DNA from: Candidatus Kapaibacterium sp. | GTDB taxonomy: Bacteria; Bacteroidota; Ignavibacteria; Kapaibacteriales; UBA2268 | Assembly: GCA_938031175.1 (NCBI GenBank) | Contig: CALHGZ010000009.1 | Location: 178,347-242,346, forward strand | Length of the DNA: 64,000 nt | Reading direction: 5' to 3' | Shown: positions 1 to 9,200 of the stretch, piece after piece | How positions within the stretch are numbered: the first letter of the stretch is position 1 | Layout of the letters: each line of letters starts with the position of its first letter | Notes under the pieces: generated by a model | Seen by the model: only the letters and a program-made list of their open reading frames with translations | Told to the model about the DNA's origin: nothing | Databases searched by the model: none | Made by a program: the position numbers and the translations under genes

Positions 1-467
1 CATCAGCCATAGTACAATATTTCAGGCGTACACATAATATTTTAATTGGTGACCGGACAGCAGAAGTTTTAAAATGTCAAGTAGGTTCAGCATATCCACT
101 GGAAGAAGAGCTTGAAATAGAGGTCAAAGGGCGGGATTTAGTATCAGGTATCCCTAAAATGATTACTGTAAGTTCCGTTGATATACGTGAAGCACTATCC
201 GAGTCAGTTTCCATTATTGTCGAAGCAGTACTTAAATTGTTGGAACGCACACCACCCGAACTAGCCTCTGATATATTGGATAGGGGAATTATGCTAACAG
301 GTGGAGGTGCTTTGTTAAAAGGTCTTGATGAAAGATTGAGAAGGGAAACAAGCCTCCCAGTTCACGTAGCTGAAGAACCCCTCACTGCAGTTGTACGAGG
401 AACGGGCAAAGTTCTGGAAAATTTATCTGAATATTCATCAGTGCTAATTAAAAGCACAAGATATTAA
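1..467 (+). CDS. mreB: Rod-shape determining protein MreB, C-terminal part (cut by window start)
   Basis: The frame is open from base 3 and runs to the stop at 465-467, giving about 154 C-terminal residues; the start lies outside the window. MreB is the bacterial actin that polymerises under the inner membrane and guides the cell-wall elongation machinery. Visible family features are IGDRTAE, the GRDLVSGIPK stretch, the IREAL segment and the phosphate-2 loop MLTGGGALLKGL of the actin ATPase fold. The ATG at 159 is internal, because homology continues upstream of it. mreC follows 38 bases later and mreD directly after that, the usual mreBCD order. Family assignment is secure; only the N-terminal half is missing. 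Confidence 0.95.
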   Translation, partial: SAIVQYFRRTHNILIGDRTAEVLKCQVGSAYPLEEELEIEVKGRDLVSGIPKMITVSSVDIREALSESVSIIVEAVLKLLERTPPELASDILDRGIMLTGGGALLKGLDERLRRETSLPVHVAEEPLTAVVRGTGKVLENLSEYSSVLIKSTRY

Positions 468-505
468 TATCTTTATTTTCTTATACAGCATTTGGGGGCA
501 AAACT

Positions 506-1366
506 TTGGAGAAATTCCTCAATTTTGTAAGCCAGTTTAAAGAATTAATAGTTTTCTTAGCATTAGTCATAATAAGTCTTTCATTGATATCACTTGATGA
601 TGTATCAAAAATTGGTGGTTTTAGAACGGTTGTAATCGGTACGGTCGGCTGGTTTCAAAGGTTATTTGCCTGGATACCTAACCCGGGCGCACTTGAATCA
701 GAGAATCGGGCGATCAGAGAACTGAATATTCAGCTTTCCGAGGAAGTGATGAGAATGCGAGAAGCATTACATGAAAATCAGAGATTAAGAAAGATGTTAG
801 AATTAAAAGAGAAAACAACAGAGGATTTAGTTATTGCTGAAGTTGTTGGGAAATCTACAGTACAATTAAGAAATTATATAACAATTGATAAAGGTAGAAA
901 TTCAGGAATAGATTATGGAATGTCGGTTAGAACAGATGCTGGTTTGGTAGGAATTGTTATTGGCTTGACAGATAATTTTTCTCTTGTAGAACTTATCCTT
1001 AATCGTAATGTCAGAATTGCTTGTAGATTCCAGAGGACAGGTATTAATGGAATAATTACTTGGGAAGGGGGAGAGCATTTACTTGTAAAAAATATACCTC
1101 AATCCTTCGATGTAGCTGTTGGAGATGTTATTGAAACTTCAAATTACAGCAATAGATACCCAAATTATATACCAATAGGTAAAGTTATAAATGTAGAAGC
1201 AGATAAAGGTTCTCTATTTAAAAAAATATTAGTTGAACCATATGCCAATTTTAACTCATTAGACCAAGTTTTTGTAGTAAGATATATCCCAGACAGAGAG
1301 AGAATCGAACTGTTAAAGGAGATGGAGGAAAGTTTAAGAATTAAATTAGGACAAGCAGGTAGATAA
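506..1366 (+). CDS. mreC: Rod-shape determining protein MreC
   Basis: 286 residues. MreC is a bitopic inner-membrane protein whose periplasmic part scaffolds the elongasome. One hydrophobic segment (about residues 13-30) is followed by a short coiled region (about 65-100, rich in Glu, Arg and Leu), then the beta-rich MreC core with the typical stretches AEVVGKSTVQLRNYITIDKG and GLVGIV. The start is a TTG at 506 preceded by a GGGGG ribosome-binding site at 494-498; no better ATG is available without losing the membrane anchor. It lies between mreB and mreD, and its TAA abuts the mreD ATG with no gap, so translation is probably coupled. Confidence 0.95.
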   Translation: MEKFLNFVSQFKELIVFLALVIISLSLISLDDVSKIGGFRTVVIGTVGWFQRLFAWIPNPGALESENRAIRELNIQLSEEVMRMREALHENQRLRKMLELKEKTTEDLVIAEVVGKSTVQLRNYITIDKGRNSGIDYGMSVRTDAGLVGIVIGLTDNFSLVELILNRNVRIACRFQRTGINGIITWEGGEHLLVKNIPQSFDVAVGDVIETSNYSNRYPNYIPIGKVINVEADKGSLFKKILVEPYANFNSLDQVFVVRYIPDRERIELLKEMEESLRIKLGQAGR

Positions 1367-1891
1367 ATGAAGGTTATTTACAGTAATGAACATAAAAAGC
1401 AAAAGAGAACAATTCGATTTATTTATTACACAATAATAGCCTTACTTATATCCATATTACAAGTAAGTATACTCGAGTTTATTTCTGTTAGTTCAATTAC
1501 ACCTGATTTTCTTATAATTTTAATTGTCTGGATAGCACTTGTAGAAGGTAGATTATGGATATTGTTTGCTGCATTTATTTATGGGATCATTTTTGATTTT
1601 TTGTCCAATGATTTAATGGGCATGAATGCTTTGACAAAGACCATAGTAGCATTTGTTGCTGGTTTGTTTTATAAAGAGGCTAAATCTGATATTCAATTGT
1701 CATCTTTACGCTTTCCTCTAATTGTACTTATTTGTTCTATCGTTCATAATCTGGTTTATTTTCTATTTTACTTTAATCCAAGCGGAGCTTCATATATTAA
1801 TATGATATTAATTAATGGCTTAGCTAGTTCTTTATACACAACGGTTTTTTCAATTTTCCCAATGTTTATGTCAGTGTTTCGTAATAGATAA
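1367..1891 (+). CDS. mreD: Rod-shape determining protein MreD
   Basis: 174 residues with about five hydrophobic membrane segments and few conserved residues, as usual for MreD, the integral-membrane partner of MreC in the elongation complex. The ATG follows the mreC stop immediately (TAAATG). The segment with PDFLIILIVWIAL followed by GIIFDFLSNDLMGMNAL matches the family pattern of an Asp-containing turn after TM3. The assignment rests mainly on synteny plus the membrane profile. The penicillin-binding protein and rodA that often follow mreD are absent; smc comes next instead. Confidence 0.88.
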   Translation: MKVIYSNEHKKQKRTIRFIYYTIIALLISILQVSILEFISVSSITPDFLIILIVWIALVEGRLWILFAAFIYGIIFDFLSNDLMGMNALTKTIVAFVAGLFYKEAKSDIQLSSLRFPLIVLICSIVHNLVYFLFYFNPSGASYINMILINGLASSLYTTVFSIFPMFMSVFRNR

Positions 1892-1909
1892 CAAATTATT
1901 TAATGTGCT

Positions 1910-4900
1910 ATGTATCTATCAAAATTAGAAATATATGGATTTAAATCCTTTACGGATAAAATCATTTTTAAATTTAATGGTGGAATAACTGCAATTGTCG
2001 GTCCCAATGGGTGTGGCAAATCAAATGTTGTGGACGCCATACGTTGGGTTCTTGGTGAGCAAAGAACCTCTGTACTTAGATTAGAGCAAATGGAAAATAT
2101 AATTTTTAATGGTTCGGCAAAACGAAAACCGCTGTCAATGGCTGAAGTAAGCATTACAATAGAAAACACAAAAAATATATTACCGAGTGAATATAGCGAA
2201 GTACAAATAAGCAGACGATTATTTAGGAATGGAGAAAGTCAGTACTATATTAATAAAGTCAGGTGCCGCCGTCGTGATATAATCGAATTGTTTATGGATA
2301 CTGGTATGGGACCGGATTCTTATTCAGTAATTGAACTTAAAATGGTAGAATCTATTTTAAACGGCAAAGTTGAGGATAGAAGGAGTTTATTCGAAGAAGC
2401 TGCTGGAATAAATAAGTATAAATCCAGATTGAAAGAAGCTATTACTAAGCTTGATTTGGTTCAGCAAGATATTACCAGATTAATGGATATTAAGATTGAG
2501 CTTGAGAAAAATGTCGCTTCTCTTGCTAGGCAAGCTGCAAAAACTAAAAGATACAATAAATTAATCGAAGAATTAAAAATTCTTGAAACGAAAAGTTTAT
2601 TACATAATTATAATAAATATTTAAATAAAGCTGGAGAAATTGAAAAAATAATCAATATTCATAATGAAGAGCTGATAGAAATAAAAAAGCAGTATGAAAA
2701 ATTGAATCAGGAACATAAGCAATTACATTTACAAAAAAATCTTAAAGAGGAAGAGTTACAAAAAGCTAAAGAAATTGAAACAAATTTACTTGAAAAGTAT
2801 CATAACCTGGTACGAGAGAATGCGGTTCTGGCTGAAAAACAAGAAAATCTAAAAAATTTAGATCTAAAATCCAAAATTGAAATAAAAGAAAATGAAGAAA
2901 AAGTAATTATCTATTCAAAGAATTTAGAGCAACTTGAAAAAGAACTTGAATTACTAAACAATACACTATACCGAGAATTTAAAATAAATCTGGAAGGACA
3001 AAAAGAAGAATTAAAAGCACTAGATAACGAATGGAAGCAATTAAAAGATAGAGTCTCTGATTATTCTAATGAGTTGGCATTAGCAAAAAATCAGTTAAAA
3101 CATCTTGAAGATGAAATCATCAAGTTAAAACAAAGAAGAGAATCCCTCTTTAAAAGTAAAGAAGATGAAAATAAAAATTTAAGTCAACTGGAAAATGAAA
3201 CAGAAAATTTAAAATCAGTATTGAAAGATGAAATTGATATAAAAAAGATTTTTGAAGCAGATATAAAGACAAAAAGGCATGAGATAGATAATAGAATTGC
3301 AAAAAGAGAGAATATAAAAAATGAAATAGATAAACTGAAAGACACACTATCGAAATTAAATATAGATATAGGAAATTTACAAACCCAGTTTGAACTCCTA
3401 ACCAGTTTAGAAATATTTACGGGAAGTGTAAGATTTCTTAAAAATAACAGCGATTGGGATCAAAATAGCGAAAAAGTTACTTTAGGCGAGTTGATTGGTA
3501 TTGATGAAGTGTATCGAACAGCTTATAGCGCTGCATTAGGTGAATACACTGATTATTTTTTGATTAATGATGAAGAATCGGCAATAAAAGCAATCGATAT
3601 TTTACAAAAATTGAATAAAGGACGGGCAGGTTTTATTTATGCGAAGAGTATTGAAACTGTTTTTGAAAATATTAAAGAATTGCCATTTAATGACAATATC
3701 ATAGGATGGGCAAGTGAAATACCTCGGGTTGATGAGGAACTACGTAAAATTTTAAGGATAATATTACGGAATGCTCTCATCACCAAGAAAATTGAATTTA
3801 GCGAGGCATTTGAGCTAATTAATACTGAAGGCATTGATGCAATTATAATGCTTGACGGTACTATTTTAAAGAAAAATGGAATTTTTGCTGGGGGAAAATC
3901 ACAAAGCAGTACTTCTTCTTCAATCGCACTTAAAGAAAGGGTGGCAAGAATAGGTCAAGAAATTGAAAATTTACTTGCCGAAAAGCTCATTATTGAGACT
4001 GAAATTGTTAATCATAAAACTGAGTATGAAAGTATTACCATTGAACCAGTTCAAAATGAGTTAATCATTGCTGAAAAGTCTTTTTCCCAATGCAATCAGA
4101 AAATTTCGGATTTGAATTTCAAAATTCAGTCTAATATTGAGAAAATCAATTTTAAGAAGTTAAATATCAAAAGATTGGATGATGAGATAAATGAAATTGA
4201 ATTGAAAATAAGTGAAATCGATGAAAACATTTTAAAAATCAGGAATAATATTGCAGATGAGCAGATGAATTATGATTTAGCCAACTCTGAACTGCAAGAA
4301 CTGGAGTGTCAAATTGCCAGTAAACAAGAAATAATCGATGATTATGAACATAAATTTCTCGAAATACAAATTGAAATATCCTCAAAAAATAATGAAATCA
4401 ATTCAATAAAAAGAAATCTTAATCAGATTCGGGAACAAAATAATTCTCAAGTAAATCAATTGGAACAGATAAGAAAAACTTTGAACGAAACAGAAATCAA
4501 GCAAAAAGAATTGGCAAATAGAATAGTTTTAATAAATGAAGAAATAGATAAATCCAAGTTGAAAATTGATCTTATCATAAATGAATTGAACAATATTAAT
4601 AGTCAACTCGAGATCCTTGTAAATGAAATTAAACTTGCAATGGATAAAATGGAAAGTTCAAAACATAGAATACATCAAGCGGAAATATCTTTAACGGAAT
4701 ATCGAAGTTATATAAATAATTTAAAACAAAAAGCAAAAGAGCTTTATGGATTCGATCCCGAAGTCAATCAAATAGAAATTGAACCGAATTTTTCAATCGA
4801 AGATGCAGAACAAACAATGAATATGTTGAAAGATAAACTATCAAGTCTTGGAAATGTTAATTTTCTTGCACTTGAAGAATTCGAAAAGGAGAATGAAAGA

Positions 4901-5461
4901 TTAAGATTTCTTGCAGAACAAATTGACGATTTAACAAGTTCGGAAAAAAACCTAAATGAGACTATCAATGAAATCAATATAAGTGCAACAGAGCGATTTT
5001 TAGAGACATTCAAAAAGGTACGTCTCAACTTTTCAAAACTTTATAAGATTCTATTCGGTGAAAACGGAACTGCCGACTTAAAATTAGTTGGTGATAACAT
5101 ACTTGAGTCAACAATTGAGATAATATCAATTCCGCCAGGTAAAAAACCACATTCAATTGAGCAGATTTCTACAGGTGAAAAGACTTTAACTGCTATAGCT
5201 TTACTTTTTGCGATTTACTTAGTAAAACCGTCACCTTTTTGTATATTAGATGAGGTGGATGCACCACTTGATGATGCTAACATTGACAAATTTTTAAATT
5301 TAATCAGGGAATTTAGCAAAGAAACACAATTCATTATTGTAACACATAACAAAAGGACAATGGAATCAGCTGATACTCTATATGGTATAACAATGGCTGA
5401 GGAAGGTGTATCAAGCGTTGTGTCAGTCAAATTCCATAACGAAGGAATTATCAAGAATTAA
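1910..5461 (+). CDS. smc: Chromosome segregation protein SMC
   Basis: 1183 residues, the normal length for bacterial SMC, the ATPase of the SMC-ScpAB condensin that organises and separates the nucleoid. N-terminal ATP-binding head with Walker A GPNGCGKS (residues 31-38), then a long coiled coil (about 170-500), a hinge (about 510-660, with GELIGIDEVYRTAYSAALGE and FAGGK), a second coiled coil (about 680-1000) and the C-terminal head with signature STGEKTLTAIALLFAIYL and Walker B FCILDEVDAPLDD. The ATG at 1910 gives the classic start MYLSKLEIYGFKSF. It lies 18 bases after mreD and could share the mre transcript. scpA and scpB are not in the window. Confidence 0.97.
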   Translation: MYLSKLEIYGFKSFTDKIIFKFNGGITAIVGPNGCGKSNVVDAIRWVLGEQRTSVLRLEQMENIIFNGSAKRKPLSMAEVSITIENTKNILPSEYSEVQISRRLFRNGESQYYINKVRCRRRDIIELFMDTGMGPDSYSVIELKMVESILNGKVEDRRSLFEEAAGINKYKSRLKEAITKLDLVQQDITRLMDIKIELEKNVASLARQAAKTKRYNKLIEELKILETKSLLHNYNKYLNKAGEIEKIINIHNEELIEIKKQYEKLNQEHKQLHLQKNLKEEELQKAKEIETNLLEKYHNLVRENAVLAEKQENLKNLDLKSKIEIKENEEKVIIYSKNLEQLEKELELLNNTLYREFKINLEGQKEELKALDNEWKQLKDRVSDYSNELALAKNQLKHLEDEIIKLKQRRESLFKSKEDENKNLSQLENETENLKSVLKDEIDIKKIFEADIKTKRHEIDNRIAKRENIKNEIDKLKDTLSKLNIDIGNLQTQFELLTSLEIFTGSVRFLKNNSDWDQNSEKVTLGELIGIDEVYRTAYSAALGEYTDYFLINDEESAIKAIDILQKLNKGRAGFIYAKSIETVFENIKELPFNDNIIGWASEIPRVDEELRKILRIILRNALITKKIEFSEAFELINTEGIDAIIMLDGTILKKNGIFAGGKSQSSTSSSIALKERVARIGQEIENLLAEKLIIETEIVNHKTEYESITIEPVQNELIIAEKSFSQCNQKISDLNFKIQSNIEKINFKKLNIKRLDDEINEIELKISEIDENILKIRNNIADEQMNYDLANSELQELECQIASKQEIIDDYEHKFLEIQIEISSKNNEINSIKRNLNQIREQNNSQVNQLEQIRKTLNETEIKQKELANRIVLINEEIDKSKLKIDLIINELNNINSQLEILVNEIKLAMDKMESSKHRIHQAEISLTEYRSYINNLKQKAKELYGFDPEVNQIEIEPNFSIEDAEQTMNMLKDKLSSLGNVNFLALEEFEKENERLRFLAEQIDDLTSSEKNLNETINEINISATERFLETFKKVRLNFSKLYKILFGENGTADLKLVGDNILESTIEIISIPPGKKPHSIEQISTGEKTLTAIALLFAIYLVKPSPFCILDEVDAPLDDANIDKFLNLIREFSKETQFIIVTHNKRTMESADTLYGITMAEEGVSSVVSVKFHNEGIIKN

Positions 5462-5485
5462 TTTTATAATTGATAAATCTCAAAA

Positions 5486-5896
5486 ATGCAAATTATGGTC
5501 AAAAGAATGATTTTATTTAGTTTTATATTTATTTTATCCTGCAATCAAAATAGATCTCCGGAATATTACAATGACATTCAATCGACTATTTATGAAATGA
5601 TTACAGCCCGCTGGGACTTAACAGGAATAAACGAATATGGATACACAAGAAAACCAGTAAGTGAATCCTTTATAATTTTCGAGCGAAATTTGAATTATTC
5701 TTTTCTGTTCGAAGATATTAAAAGAGTCGGCAAATGGACTGTTTCTGATGATGGCAGGCGATTATATCTTGATTCAGGTACTCAAAATGTTTCTATTTTG
5801 GAACTGCTGGAAATAAATGAGGAAAATTTGAGATTTAGTACTAATTTCAGAACTAAAAAAGTAGATTTGCGTTTCGAAATGAAACAAAAAAAATAA
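5486..5896 (+). CDS. Small putative lipoprotein of unknown function
   Basis: 136 residues (fewer if the internal ATG at 5495 or 5507 is used). The N-terminus is basic and hydrophobic and ends in a lipobox-like FILSC, so the mature protein would start at that Cys with a lipid anchor and face the periplasm or the outer membrane. The rest is a small, probably beta-rich domain (a KRVGKWTVSDDGRRLYLDSG stretch) that loosely resembles lipocalin-like lipoproteins; I do not recognise a named family. It lies 24 bases after smc and is likely the last gene of that transcript. Coding is supported by the signal and the uninterrupted frame; function is unknown. Confidence 0.65.
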   Translation: MQIMVKRMILFSFIFILSCNQNRSPEYYNDIQSTIYEMITARWDLTGINEYGYTRKPVSESFIIFERNLNYSFLFEDIKRVGKWTVSDDGRRLYLDSGTQNVSILELLEINEENLRFSTNFRTKKVDLRFEMKQKK

Positions 5897-5995
5897 TCTT
5901 AGTTGACTATTTCATTGAAATATACTTTAGTTTCAGATATTAATTAAAACTAGGTTGTAACAGAAATCGAGTTTATTTGTTAATCTATTAAAAAA

Positions 5996-6025
5996 TTGAT
6001 TTTAAATAATTTTTTTTTAATTTTG
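5996..6025 (+). promoter_or_regulatory. Bacteroidota-type promoter for the large secreted protein gene
   Basis: TTG (5996-5998), exactly 19 bases, then TAATTTTG (6018-6025). This matches the Bacteroidota housekeeping-sigma consensus (-33 TTG/TTTG, -7 TAnnTTTG). Predicted transcription start is near 6032, leaving about 170 bases of leader before the ATG at 6204. The 307-base gap 5897-6203 otherwise holds only the short ORF at 6067-6195. Confidence 0.6.
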
Positions 6026-6066
6026 TTAAAATATTGCTGTCTTTAAAATTTTAGAGAAATGATTGC

Positions 6067-6195
6067 ATGGAGAAAGATATCGAAAATGAAGTAAATAATA
6101 AAATTCTTAAAGTTCAGAAAATATTTATTAATAGAGAATTACGCCCACACAAGAAGAGCACAAATTACATTGATAAATCAATAAACTTTTCATAG
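6067..6195 (+). CDS. Possible 42-codon leader ORF
   Basis: ATG at 6067 opens 42 codons, rich in Lys, Asn and Ile, ending in a TAG at 6193-6195 that touches the AGGAGG ribosome-binding site (6194-6199) of the next gene. It lies downstream of the promoter at 5996-6025, so it would be transcribed. No homology is recognised, its own ribosome-binding site is poor, and chance ORFs of this size are common in AT-rich DNA. Its only notable property is the stop placed on the downstream ribosome-binding site, which could couple translation. Confidence 0.2.
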   Translation: MEKDIENEVNNKILKVQKIFINRELRPHKKSTNYIDKSINFS

Positions 6196-6203
6196 GAGGC
6201 TAT

Positions 6204-9200
6204 ATGACTTTTCTTCATATCAAATTATCAAATATCAAAATTTTTTATTTTCTAATTGCATTAGGTTTCTTATTATTTAGCCGACATGCAAATTGCCAGG
6301 TTCAAACGCTGTATTACACAGGTTTTGAAAGTGGTGGCAGTTGGCCTACTGGTTGGACACAGGAGTATGTAGAACCTGATTGGGATGGTTATTATATCAG
6401 TTGGTATATCACTTCAGGTGGTTCCAATCCATCTGGTGCTTATAGCGGGACTTATTATGCAAAAATGCAAAATTATTGGTATGGCGGTAAAACCCGTTTG
6501 GTAATGCCTGTTATAAATTTTGGTATTTATAAGAAAAATCCAAAATTGAAATTTTATCATTTTATGAGAAATTGGGCTGGAGATCAAGATAGACTCAGAA
6601 TATTTTACAAAACGTCAGCTACAGGTACTTGGACACAAATTGTAGCCTATACAAGTGACGTAAGTAGCTGGACATTACGCGAAATTGACCTGCCAAATGT
6701 TGGTAATACTTATTACATTGCATTTGAAGGCGAAACAATGTATGGTTATGGTGTTTGTATAGATGAAGTTAGAGTTGAAGCTTCACCTTTATTACCCGAT
6801 GCTGGTATTACGGCAATAGTCAGTCCGCAAAGTCCATTCAGCGTAGGAATCCAAAATGTGACTGTAACTTTAAAGAGTTTCGAAGAAATAAATTTGACCA
6901 GTTGTCGAATCAATTGGTCTGTCAATGGTGTAACACAGCCGTCTTACTATTGGACAGGGAATTTAGCAAAGGATGAGACTCAAAATGTAACATTAGGAAC
7001 TTATAATTTTAATTATCCACCACAGGGTCCATTTAATCCATTTACAATAGCTGTATGGACATCAAATCCGAATGGTGGTCAGGATGCAAATCCTGACAAT
7101 GACTTATTCACGAAAAGTGTGTCGCCAATTCTAAACGATGCTGGTGTCGTGGGTATCTTTGGTCCTCCTGAAGGATTTGCACCAGGATTGGCTGATGTAA
7201 GAGTAAGAGTCTATAATTATGCACCTAAGCCACTAAGTAGTGTGACGATTGAATGGTCAGTTGAAGGTACACCACAAGTTCCAAGGACTTTTACCGGTCT
7301 TAATGTTCAAAATGGGCAGACTATTGATCTCACTATAGGGCAATACAATTTTAGTCAACCTAGGATTTATAGTATAAGAGCCAAAACAGTCAATCCAAAT
7401 GGAGTAGCTGATGAAGTCCAATCAAATGATGAATATATAGGTGGTTTTGGACCTTCATTGGGATCAGGAACTTACACAATTGGTGGTGTTGGTTCTAACT
7501 TTAGCACATTATGTGATTTCATTAATTATCTTAAAGGGAGTGGTATCTTTGGTACAGGTACTGTCGTAGCAGAAATCAGAAATGGTACTTATGATTGCCA
7601 AAATGAATTGTTTGATTATGCTGGCAATAATAATTTAGTTATTATTCAATCAGCCTCAGGCAATCCGAATGATGTAACTATACAATACACTCCAACAATA
7701 GCAAAGAACTATGTATTAAAGCTGGATGGAGCAAAGAATATAAAATTTATGAATGTTACGATTCGAAATAATGCATCAAGCACTTCTAATGCAGGCCGTA
7801 TATTCGATATTACAAACTCCAGAAATATCTCCTTTGAAAATGTTGTTTTCATTGGCGTTCAAAATCCAACTAATCTAAATTACAATCAACTACTTTATAT
7901 CAATAATAGTAATAACTATGTATTAAAGAACTGCAAATTGAACTTTGGTTCTTATGCTATTTTCGATGCAACAACAAATGATTGCAATAAAAACGTATTA
8001 ATCCAGGGTAATTTGTTTAATGGTCAGAATTATGCTGGAATTTACAGTTTCAATACAAGCAATTGTTCAACTAAAGCAAACAATTTTATAGTTAAGGAAA
8101 ATTCGTTTGGTGCTAGTGTGAATATGATTCCACACTATGGAATATATTCAATTGATGCAATAAATCATATTACAGAAAATTCCTTCTCGAGCATAAGAAA
8201 TGGCGCTGGAATTTTTGTTAGCAATACATCTAGCAATTTAGATAAAATAATCGTAAATTCAAATAGAATGCTTGGATTTACTTCTGCTGATGGAATCCAT
8301 CTTGAAAGTGTCTATGATGCAGAGGTAATGAATAATGATATAACTATCAACGGTTATTATAATGCGGGTATAAAATTATTCAATGCGGGTATAAAATTAT
8401 TCAATGTAGGATGGGGAGGTTACTTTGTTTTCGATAATGGTAATTTACCCAATATGCCATTAATCAGAGGCAATAAGGTTAATGCAACAGATGCTTATGG
8501 TATTTATGCAGAATACGGGAGTGCTATTATAACTCATAATTATTTAAATTCAATAACAGCATATTCAGGCTCTGGTTTTTCAGCCCTTTATTCTAATGGA
8601 ATGGCAGGACTAACTGCAATGAACCAGTGCATCGGGCAAAAAGCCAGTGGTATCCAAATTTATTCACCAATGGGATTGGAGTTATATTACAATTCAGTTC
8701 ATAGCACGGGTCAATACGATGCTGCACTTACTATTTATCCTGATTATTATTATGAACCTGCATTAATTAATACTTATGAGAATAAAAAGAAAAATGCGAA
8801 CGATGAAATAAGTACATATAGTTATGGCATTAAATTAATGCGAAATCTATTTATAAATACTGGTGGTGGTTATGTATTCAGTGGTGATCCATCAGATGTC
8901 ACATCCGATGAAAATAACTGGTACACAAGCGGTCAATATTTCAGCGATTCTTATCCAACATTTAATAATTGGAAAACAAATACAGGCCAGGATCATAATT
9001 CATCGAATGTACCGGTTAATTTCAAAAATCCCGATGATTTGCACATAACTCAATACAATCCAGACATTTATAAAGAATATCCATTATTTGATCCTGAAAG
9101 TCCATTATTTGAAGAAATAGAAAGATATGACTGGGATAATGAAGAGCGAGATGATATATTCTACTATGGTGTGGATAATGTAAGACCAATAGTATCAATT

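Noticed and set aside
1900..2169. Antisense ORF over the start of smc, and similar antisense ORFs inside smc, recG, yifB and the secreted-protein genes
   Set aside because: They lie entirely opposite well-supported genes, lack plausible starts and show no family motifs.
8361..8402. Direct repeats considered as a CRISPR or mobile-element footprint
   Set aside because: Units are directly adjacent, only two copies, and in-frame in a CDS; slippage is simpler. No spaced repeats were seen anywhere.
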